Positions 23,311-33,100 of a stretch of 64,000 bases of DNA are shown in pieces (the first letter of the stretch is position 1; every line of letters begins with the position of its first letter). Source of the DNA: Bolinopsis microptera (Eukaryota > Ctenophora > Tentaculata > Lobata > Bolinopsidae). Made by a program: the position numbers and the translations under genes. The DNA lies in contig NC_087073.1 in assembly GCF_026151205.1 (NCBI RefSeq), positions 7,337,001 through 7,401,000 on the forward strand. Direction: 5' to 3'. The notes beneath the pieces were generated by a model. That model was not told the origin of the DNA, made no database searches, and saw only the letters and a program-made list of their open reading frames with translations.

Positions 23311-25032
23311 ATGGCAGTGTCTAAGATATCGTTACCAGCAGATTTTGGTATAGAGAACCTGGACTGTCCTGTACACGGGAACATAGAGATAAAGTTACAA
23401 GAGGACCAGAAGATGAGAGCTAACTCCATGATCCTATCCCTCCATAGTCCGGTGTTCCAGAACATGTTCTTTAACCTGGGTAGAACTTCTGTAGACTTGG
23501 ACGATTTTAGGGCTGATGTTGTTGGACAGTTTCTAGCGGGTTTGTACGATGGTAAAGTAGATGTTTACAGGGACAACTTTAGAGAGATGTACAAGATGGC
23601 TACAGTTTTTAAGATTGAGTGGTTGATATTGAGATGTGAGCATGTTTTCTGTAAGATAATCAATGATCTTCTTGTGGAATACAACATGAGGTATACTAAT
23701 GGTGGTGATCCTCTGGCTGATACCCTGGGAAGAATGTCGTGGATTTTTGAGGAGGCAATATTTTCTTTGACAGCTTCTAAAAGTTCAGAATTGCTGAATA
23801 TAACTGCTGATCTTTTCATTAAAAAGATAAGCTCACAAGGCATTACCCAATTTGTTCAATTCTACTTATCTGACTTTACCAATCTCTCTGAGGAGAAGCT
23901 GGAAATTGCGATAAAGATAACAGGAGAGAATGTAGTCGTCCTGTTGCAAACTGTGAGGGATAATATTTGTAATATTACTGAAACAGGATTGAGCAATAGT
24001 TGCAGGTTTTTGTTAAAGACCATGGACTTGGTGAAGTGTAGACAACAAGAACCTGAGTTATATGAGGAGATATTTGATATCTTGTTAGAAAACATGGACA
24101 AACTTTCTTCTTTGGATGCGAAGATGGTCGCTCAGCTGAATAGACAGACTCTGAAATCTCTCCTGAAGTTTTCAAATCATCAAATGATCGATGATCCAGA
24201 CCCTGGTTCAGACATATCATACGAAAATATTATCAACCTTTTCCATGGTAAAAATTCCCTTGACATTCATGCAAGATGTATGAAATTAACGGAGTCAATA
24301 AACATTCGCTCAAAGGTTGCAAGAAAAGTACAAGGCATTCATGCCTGGATCGATGTTATATCGCAAATGAATGAGGTCAAGAATATGTACATGGTTTTTG
24401 AAGCTCTTTCTTATCTTAGAAGTTTCATTTTTAAAGAATTTGATGACCAGGCATTAGAAAAGATGGTCGTGTTAAAAGATCGAAGGGGCTTTTCTCGAGT
24501 GAATCCACAGTTTTTGAATGATCGCTGTCGTGAGTTACCAAGACTATTGAATTTATTATTAGCATGTCCGGAACTGGTTTCATGTTATGAATCGAGAAGG
24601 ACCGTCTCAAGAAAGTGGGTTCCTCTTAATGATTTCCTTTTCAAAGAAACTGTTCTTCATTTTCGTTTTCCGCATTACCAACGAGAAACTGAGAATTGTT
24701 CTCTACCACATTGCTGTTTCATACTAAAAATAGCACCCGGAACTATCGAGAATCCGGAGAATTTTAATATACAGCTTCTGAAGGACACTTCTCAATCAAA
24801 TCATTCGTGCTTACGGCACTCAGAACTTATTTCGGCAAACAAAATTCATCTTGTTGCAGAGAAACATAAACAATGTTTAAATAATCCCTCAGGTTTTTAT
24901 TCAGTGTATCTTTCGTATCTTGGAAGACCTACAAGCTACGGAAAAACTTTGGAGTGGGGTAATATAAGAAGTTCATTATCAGGAGATACCTGTGACAGTT
25001 TTATTAAACTGGTTGCATATGTTGATCTGTGA
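23311..25032 (+). CDS. BTB-BACK domain protein, paralogue 4 (573 aa)
   Basis: Intact and closest to paralogue 1 in its C-terminal half and 3' flank. Within the first 240 residues it matches paralogue 3 instead, even at silent positions (for example the TNGGDPLADTLGRMSWIF stretch). It is therefore a mosaic: 5' half like copy 3, 3' half like copy 1. The 5' flank is not the shared block of copies 2, 3 and 5, but still ends TATCCTCAG directly before CATGG. BTB at about residues 20-115, BACK-like at about 125-240, and the C-terminal beta-rich region ends KLVAYVDL. Confidence 0.85.
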   Translation: MAVSKISLPADFGIENLDCPVHGNIEIKLQEDQKMRANSMILSLHSPVFQNMFFNLGRTSVDLDDFRADVVGQFLAGLYDGKVDVYRDNFREMYKMATVFKIEWLILRCEHVFCKIINDLLVEYNMRYTNGGDPLADTLGRMSWIFEEAIFSLTASKSSELLNITADLFIKKISSQGITQFVQFYLSDFTNLSEEKLEIAIKITGENVVVLLQTVRDNICNITETGLSNSCRFLLKTMDLVKCRQQEPELYEEIFDILLENMDKLSSLDAKMVAQLNRQTLKSLLKFSNHQMIDDPDPGSDISYENIINLFHGKNSLDIHARCMKLTESINIRSKVARKVQGIHAWIDVISQMNEVKNMYMVFEALSYLRSFIFKEFDDQALEKMVVLKDRRGFSRVNPQFLNDRCRELPRLLNLLLACPELVSCYESRRTVSRKWVPLNDFLFKETVLHFRFPHYQRETENCSLPHCCFILKIAPGTIENPENFNIQLLKDTSQSNHSCLRHSELISANKIHLVAEKHKQCLNNPSGFYSVYLSYLGRPTSYGKTLEWGNIRSSLSGDTCDSFIKLVAYVDL

Positions 25033-25450
25033 TCAATTCATAATTCAGAGCATATGACATTTTTGTGCTGGATTGAAATGTTTATATCTATTATTTATAT
25101 AATATTTATTATTTATACATACTTCATAATCAAAATTTTCTGTTTTGTAGTGCCCCTTTGCCGACGCCCTGAAAATTATTTAAAATTCAGTCAGTATATT
25201 TTTCACGGTTGCCTCCTTCATTGGGTTATTGTTTTAAAATTGAATTTACCAATAGTTCATCAGCAACATTTAGAGTTTTTATTTTTAGACAAATCATTTT
25301 TTCAAGATTTTTCATTCGGAGCGAGTTAGGTTTTCCTGATATCATTCATCACTCTCCAAAACAACTAAGATTTACAATGGCCAACTTTTTAAACTTTTCA
25401 ACCGTTGCTCGAACTGTGAACGGGTAATCTAACATGTAAATATCCCCAGC

Positions 25451-26275
25451 ATGGCAGTGTCTAAGATATCGTTACCAGCAGATTTTGGTATAGAGAACCT
25501 GGACTGTCCTGTACACGGGAACATAGAGATAAAGCTACAAGAGGACCAGAAGATGAGAGCTAACTCCATGATCCTATCCCTCCATAGTCCGGTGTTCCAG
25601 AACATGTTCTTCAAACTGGGCAGAACTTCTGTTGACTTTAAAATTTTCACCGCTGATGTTGTTCGACAGTTTTTTGCCGGTCTGTACAGCGGTAAAGTGG
25701 ACATCCAGAAAGGAAACTTCCGAGAGTTTCACAATTTAGCGGCTGTGTTCAAGATTGAGTGGCTTCAACTCAGGTGCCACCTTGCTTTCATGAAAATCAT
25801 CAAGAGTTTCCTGGTGAAGAACGCAGATAGGAATGAAGAGGACACCCTCTCCGACGAGATGGAGGAAATGAAGTGGATTCTTGATGAGGCTATATTTGCA
25901 AAGAAGGTTATGAAAATCTCGAAGCTGTTTGAGGTAACCTGTGATGTGTTCGTAGTTAAAGTTGTTGATAGAACACCATTTATCAAATACTACCTGTCTG
26001 ATTTTGCAAAAGTCTCCACTGACCAACTCGATATTTCGATCAAGATTGCTGGAGACAATGTTAAGGTTTTGATGGAGATATTGAAAGATAGCATGATTGA
26101 CGTGTCGATCAGTGGACTTGGCAAGAATTCAACATATCTTTTGGGAAATATCGATCTCGGTAAATGTAGGGAGCTTGAACCTGATCTTTATAAGCAAATA
26201 TTCAACAAACTCATGCAAAAAAAGGAAACGCTGGTATCGAAAACAGCGGAGCTGAAAACGGCACAGAGTGGTTAA
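25451..26275 (+). CDS. Short divergent BTB-BACK protein, paralogue 5 (274 aa)
   Basis: The first about 58 residues are identical or nearly so to the other copies. After SVDFKIFTADVV the protein diverges sharply (about 35-45% identity by eye) while keeping the BTB-BACK frame: FFAGLYSGKVDIQKGNF, then FKIEWLQLRCHLAFMKIIKS, then a BACK-like part with LSDFAKVSTDQLDISIKIAG. The protein stops at residue 274 (AELKTAQSG), so it lacks the C-terminal region of copies 1-4. The GC content of its divergent part is visibly higher. It probably keeps BTB self-association without the C-terminal region and could act as a competitor of the longer copies. That is inference. Confidence 0.8.
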   Translation: MAVSKISLPADFGIENLDCPVHGNIEIKLQEDQKMRANSMILSLHSPVFQNMFFKLGRTSVDFKIFTADVVRQFFAGLYSGKVDIQKGNFREFHNLAAVFKIEWLQLRCHLAFMKIIKSFLVKNADRNEEDTLSDEMEEMKWILDEAIFAKKVMKISKLFEVTCDVFVVKVVDRTPFIKYYLSDFAKVSTDQLDISIKIAGDNVKVLMEILKDSMIDVSISGLGKNSTYLLGNIDLGKCRELEPDLYKQIFNKLMQKKETLVSKTAELKTAQSG

Positions 26276-27146
26276 TTGTTTGGAATTTGTTTCGATTTAA
26301 GCTGCAAATCCCATTGACTAGAACAACTGGAGGGTTTGAGATTTTAGAAACCTTCATCAAGATTGTACTTTCTGTACATGATCTTAGGGTGTATATACAT
26401 TTATGGGATTTTGTACCATTTTATTAACAATTTATGTTTATTTTTTTCAAAACGATCGGTTTAGACTTCAATTTTCTTTGATGACTATAGAAAATACGAA
26501 AGAGATGTATATATGTTGATTCTGGCGGGGAGGCTTGGCATGTTTGTTTGAAACGTGACAGCAATAAACCAATCAGCTTCCACTATAGACCAATCAAGCT
26601 CTAGAATCACTGTCACGTGTCAAAAATATGCCTCACCTCCTCACCAGAGTCCAAATCTGTTAATATAATACTGAATATAATTTTGACTACTTATTATTTA
26701 TTTTTATTGGCTCTTATATTAATATTTTAAAGGTAATATGACTATATTTAAAATTTTTTGCTGAAGTTAATTTTATCTTAAAACGGGAAACGTGATATTT
26801 GAAAAGGAGAGACAACTTTTGCTATATTTTTGGCAGTGATAATATTTTGGTATTATTCATACAATCTTTATTACACTGGTTTTTGATATTTTATGACTGA
26901 TATTTAAGAATTATTTGATGTTATTGTTTTATATCTGTTTTGTAATAAAACATTCTCGATAATTGTCCGTAATACCTTGTCTTCTTAGCTTAAATTACAA
27001 CTACTGAAATCTGAATGATCTTAGTGTGTAGGTTTGTGTTTTGTTACAAGAAGATGTTTGGCCGTCTTATAAAATAATAAAATTGGTATAAATAGCGTAT
27101 AATTTATTATCATTAATTCAACTTGTTTTATCAGTTAGACACTAAT
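26276..27146. other. Intergenic region with an imperfect 120-bp palindrome
   Basis: The palindrome (about 26525-26645) pairs GGAGGCTTGGCATGTTTGTT with a similar inverted sequence ending ATATGCCTCACCTCC. It contains two ACCAATCA boxes and two GTGACAG/CTGTCAC halves. It may be a small foldback element or a divergent regulatory site. AATAAA at about 26946 is a possible 3' end signal for the BTB side. A TACTAATG/TTTACTAA short tandem repeat lies in FKBP6 intron 1 at about 27208-27245. Confidence 0.5.
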
Positions 27147-30100
27147 ATGGAAAATCAAGAAACTGCCACTTACAACCCTAACAACGATCAGGTGCGTTGC
27201 AAATGTACTAATTTACTAATGTACTAATTTACTAATGTACTAATGTTGTGACCAATAGTAAATATGTTTAACCACCCGGTAAATTCATTGTACTGTCAAT
27301 TCTTCTGTGAGTAATTCATTGACAGTCAATGTTTACCTAACTCACTAAAATTTACTTTCGTCCCAAATTTCTCAATCTAGCATTTTCCAGTTCTACAAGC
27401 AAGAAGTCCGGTTAGAAGAAGGGATAGACGTTGATAACCTCTTCTCTGGAAAAGGAACCACGTTTACAGTAAAGCAAGAAACCCCATTAAATGATTTTAA
27501 TGACTTCAAGAAACCGGAACTGTGGGACACAAATGAAATCTCCCCTATCGGGATTGATCCAAACGCTCATAAGGACGTATGTTATGTTTATATCTTTCAC
27601 GTTTCTAAGAAAAAATTCTAAGATGAAATACTCACATTTTATGACTTATCAGCGAACTTTTCACTCAAAACATCGAATGTTACATTACATGAATGAAATA
27701 GAACAATTTAAACGATACAATAAATTATTATTGAATCCCTCTATATCATTATCAGGGAGCGTTCAAGGGAATAGAGCATCTCTTCACTGAAAAGTTAACA
27801 GATGACGGGTTTATTATCAAACAAATGATAAAGCCTGGCTCCGGAGCTATCATACCATCCCGAGCATGGGTTCGAAGTAAGTTTGGGAGTTTTATAGATT
27901 GTATTATATCGACATTAAATTGCAAGGTTATGAGTTTGCAACGTGACACTGGTAATTCTGTAATCTGCTGTTACTAATAATATCTTTGTTGAATTCTCCT
28001 AAATACCCGTAGCAAAAAGTTAACTTCTACTTCACCCAGTTCACTACTCGATATACGCTGAAGGACACGACGAGCCCATCGACTCCACCAGACTGCGTTC
28101 CAGAACTCACGATTTTATCGTGGGGGACGGAGTCAACATTCCTGCTGTCGACATCTCCGTTAACAGTATGAAGAAGGGGGAGAAGGCTCGTTTTCTGGCG
28201 GAGTGCCTTTATTGCTATGGAGATATGGGTGTCCCACCTAGGATCCCCAAGAAAGCTAGATGTAAGTTTTATTAGTGCTTTAAAACGTTGAACCATATAA
28301 TTCTCAAAATCAGACACAGGAAATAACACCTTACTACGAATTTATTGTATTAGAACATTGTCATTATCATTCAATTTCTTCAACAATTTTGTTGAATTGG
28401 TCAGTCGATTTGTTTTCGATTATAATTGAGTTTTTTGCCCTTGTGAAGCTTATGGTTTGAAAAATTGCCGTGCGTTAATTGTTAAAAGCCAGGGCCAGTC
28501 TAAGAGTTGTAGATTGTAGATTATAAAAAATATAAAGAATAGTAAACATTTTACTAAAATCTTGGATTAATCTGGTAATATTTATCCGAGTCCAAAATTT
28601 CACTGTCCACTCCCTCGCTCCTTAATAACATGACATGATATCCGGAAATTTGTTTACATGACACAGTTTTTATCAAGTGCGGCTATTTGAGAAACAATCC
28701 AGGATCCACCCCCGGAACCTTTCCATCCTCCACAAGTACACGCAAGGATTGAGAGCAGCATTGACGGGGATAAGTACCCTGTATCCAAGCAAGATGAAAT
28801 ACCACACGAAGAAGGGACTCTGGGTGGCTCCAATTCCGAGAGACGGTATCCAGAGGAAGAATATGTTGTTCAAAATTTCAGCCAGAAAATGGGGCAAATT
28901 GCAGACAAGAAATACGGCTGTAAAGATTGTGATTGTGATGGAAGCTCTTCTGAAATCTTTGCCTCCAGGACTGGATCCCCTTGCCAGTGCCACGATACTC
29001 AAGATGAAGCACACAAATACGATCATAGAGATAAGGATCAGGTTGACAAGGTTGTTTATGACTAGGACTGTATATTTCCAATCAGCCGGATCCACGGAGT
29101 TGGTTTCAGTACAGGATGCAACTAAAGGGACGTACACAAACATGGTAGTTCCAGATCCCAAGGATAAAGTTTCCACAACGAGAATATACCCAGCATAAAC
29201 CAAACATGCCGCCAGAATTACTGATCTGTTAAATGTGCGAATCAGGCCGAGAATAGCAAGAGTCCTGGTGACACCCATAACCAGACCATGAACTGGGAGA
29301 AGCGCAGTGTAAAGTAGAAGGGAGCATACCACACCCCACACAGTGTGGAGTTTAGGAACATTCCTACTGACTTTCTACCGCTCATCAGGGAACAGCTGAC
29401 TGGAAGAGTCAGAGCGCAGGTGCAAGCATCCACAGCGCTGATTACTGTGTACAGAACATTCGGAAAACATTCTTTTGTCCTACTGCTGAAGAAAATAAGA
29501 GATGATATGTTACCAACAATTCCGACGAGCACGCAAAGAACCAGAACAGCCCCTATCACGTGGTCAGATGTTTTGTTAAAAGTGTGGCCTTCAAGTTGTG
29601 ACACGTGGAAACTGTCGTAGCTCCTGTTTGCCATCTTGCAAAGGCCTTTTTTTATTTAGAACGTCAAGAATGATTTACAACTTCGGAAATATTTCCAACG
29701 CCATTCTGGGAGAAATCTTGTTAATTGCTCTGAGATGATTCAACTATGTATATAATAATAATAATAGAATCTTACTATACATAAAGCAGGACGATATAAT
29801 ATGAACGTTGATATTAAGAATGATTAATGATTTTTCTGAACTAAACTACTGCTTGTCCTTGTGAAATAAACTGGAGCCTATCGTGTGATTTAAAACAAGC
29901 ATAGTAATCGTCTGCTTGTATATATAGAATGTATATATATATATATTTCATTGGCTGGACTTCTACACAATAAAAGAAAGCGGTTGTGATTAGATCTTCG
30001 TAAGTCTTTGCATCATTTATTTACATCAATTCTGAGAAATCATATCATTAAAGTAACTATGTCAAATACGAATCATATACAATTGAGATTAAATACAAAC

Positions 30101-33100
30101 TAAAAGCAGTGGGAAAATCTGATGAACGGAAATTTAAAAAAGAAACTGAAAGCCGTTAAAAATATACTCTTATCTTACCTCATATCTAAATACTGATAAC
30201 TGATTCTCGGAAAATCACTTAAAATCACAAAAAAAACCTGTAAAATTTATATTAAAGTAAAAAAAATTTTACGCACGTCTCTGGAATATTGGTATAACTA
30301 AGTAAAATCTACAAATACAAAAACTAAAACTAAGCTCCGGCAGACTTAAAAAGTATATGGTTAGTGGTTACTATCAAGGGTGTTCATACCCTCAAACCTT
30401 TCTAGGGTTTTCAATTGGGTTTGGTAGAACCCCTCTCTAGCTTCCATAGCCTTTTCTTTGTCTGATTTACTAACATTGGGCTTAAATACTAAAGAGCTAA
30501 AGCGTCTACTATAATGACAGAAAGGTGTTTACTAAGTGAGGAATTATAGGCGGCTATGGTACTAAAATCTAAACCATGATCAATATCTAAAAAATGATTA
30601 ACTAATTTACAACTTCATATACCTTTCTTTATGTATATAAATATAATAATATATATACAACTGGTTTTCTTCTCTTATATATATATATATATATATATAT
30701 GCTTGTATTACTATTATAATAGAATAACAATAATTCAGAGATCATCTGCCAAGCGGTTCAAGCACACCAAAATTTTATACTACGACCGACTGTAATTAAA
30801 TTGAAAAGTGAGATCAAAATATAAATCTATCTTAGTATGTAAGTTTGTTTTCTTGACGATATTACAGCAAGCTTTATTCAATTTAAATTCAACAAAGGGA
30901 TCTTAGAGAATAGAGCCTTGAGGAATACCATAATTGATCGTCTTGGGACTGGAATCAACCCCGTTGACATCAGTTCGTCACAGTCAACGGGGTTGATTCC
31001 AGTCCCAAGACGATCAATTATGGTATTCCTCAAGGCTCTATTCTGGGCCCCCTACTCTTCGTCATCTATATAAACGACCTCCCCGGAATCTCAGACCTGG
31101 CCAAGTTCATACTTTACGCCGATGATGCAAATATTATAGTCACGGGCCATAACGAGGAAGAAATTCAAAATAAGCTCTCCATGATTGCAACACTTCTAGT
31201 GAATTGGGTAAGTAGCAACGGGCTTTCTTTAAACCTGAAGAAGACCCACTATATGGTCTTCAGTAACCGTAAAGTAGATTATTCCAAAATAAGTCTCAAC
31301 ATATCTGGAACAAACATTGAACGGGTTACTGAGGCACGGTTTCTGGGTGTTATAATTGATGAGAAACTAACATGGTGTAAACATATCACAGCGGTAAGAT
31401 TAAAAATGAGTAGGTACATAGGCATCATGTTCAAATTAAAACGACATCTGCCCCTAAAAGTGCGACTACAACTCTACCATAGTTTTATTGAGGCACATGT
31501 TAACTACTGCTCGTTAGCCTGGGGATTCGCGGCAAAATGTCACATTGAGACATTATTCCGTAGACAAAAGCAAGGAATGCGGATGGTTATGCCAGGATAT
31601 GTAAATTACTTTTACAAAGACGGCAAATTGCCAGCTCACACCAGAGAAGCATTCTGCAAATTTGAGATTTTGACAATACACGGCATCATCGTAAAGAATG
31701 CGCTTACATTAATGCACCGCATGAAGCACTTTCCCAACACAGTACCTGTATCAATTAGAAATTTGTTTCCAGATAACATACCCACGCATGGTTCAAATCA
31801 TGAGAACAGTAGCGAATGGCTAGATACGTACAATAACCGATGTTTCAAAGCATCCATCTTTTTTAAAGGACCTTTACTAGCTCTAACAGACACCAACAAG
31901 AACATCACGTCCCTACCTAGCTTATTTTCAATAAATATTTACAAATCGAACGCAAAACGCGTGCTTCTTGAGCAACAGTCAACACTAGCTAACTCAGAGG
32001 ACAGCTGGCCAGCATTTCTGCTACACAACGTACCTGGTTTGAGGAAGTCCAATAGATGAGGGATGATTGAGTAATACAGCGACCAATAATCGCTAAATCA
32101 TGACATCATATCATAACATAACATAACATAGGACGACAGCAAACACACAATAAACGAGCAGTAATAAACAACGTTCGCTTAATGGACTGACATATTTCAG
32201 CATATTTTTCACTGCCAAAGCGCTGATAACAGCAAGCCTTACCCCACTCCGCGCGGATTTTTAATGCACTAAATCTTAAAGATAATTCTCGCGATAAAAA
32301 TTTTCATCGTCACGCTTGAAAATTTCTAGAAATTAGAATAGCCGTATATTATAACAAACTATAGCAAGCAGAATTAAAAGATAAAAGGTTCTGGGACTTG
32401 AGTGGTACAAATAAAATGAAAGGCATGCTAATCATGCTCACGTACTGTAATGTGTCGAGAGTTTTTTTAATTTTTACTATTTGACAAAATAATTGATCTT
32501 TTTAGTGTGAGTGTGATTTCAACTTTGAGTTTGAAAATATTTTGAAACGACTTTCGATATTATTGATTATTATATTTAATAAACTGTCTCAAAGCCCTTA
32601 GAGGTGGCTCTATACGGGTCTTTACAACATCTAGCGGCAGAGTAATGAACAGTACAGAACACGACAAATTACAAACCAACAAATGGTTCTACCCAATATT
32701 AAACTTAAGTGCAGTAGAAGTCACTGTTGAGGTAGAATCACATGATTGCATATATGATAAAGTAATAATGAAAGTAACCGAGGTTATGTGTCCAGGAAAT
32801 TAATAAGGAAATAACTCTGAATAGCAAAAAGTGTGCCGACATTGGCCATGTCTGAGCACAATATTATAAGATGACTAGATAATAGATTGAAACAATGAAA
32901 CATGGTCGGCACGGCACCGACGGCTACTTCATTAAAACACCACAAACAGTTGATCAGTTCTGCTGATACAAGCCTGTGATAGTCAATACATACCCAATCG
33001 AGTAATGAGTATGTTAGCACTTCAGTGGTTCATATAACTCAGTGCAGTTGTGCAACAGACTTATATTTACCCAGTTTGTTTCAGTACTGCTGGATATAGA

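Noticed and set aside
17151-25704. Minus-strand ORFs of 76-92 codons within the BTB copies
   Set aside because: They recur at the same place in each copy as antisense shadows of the conserved coding sequence.
28677-29198. 173-codon ORF on the plus strand
   Set aside because: It is the complement of the GPCR transmembrane coding region; the minus-strand frame has all receptor motifs and this frame has none.
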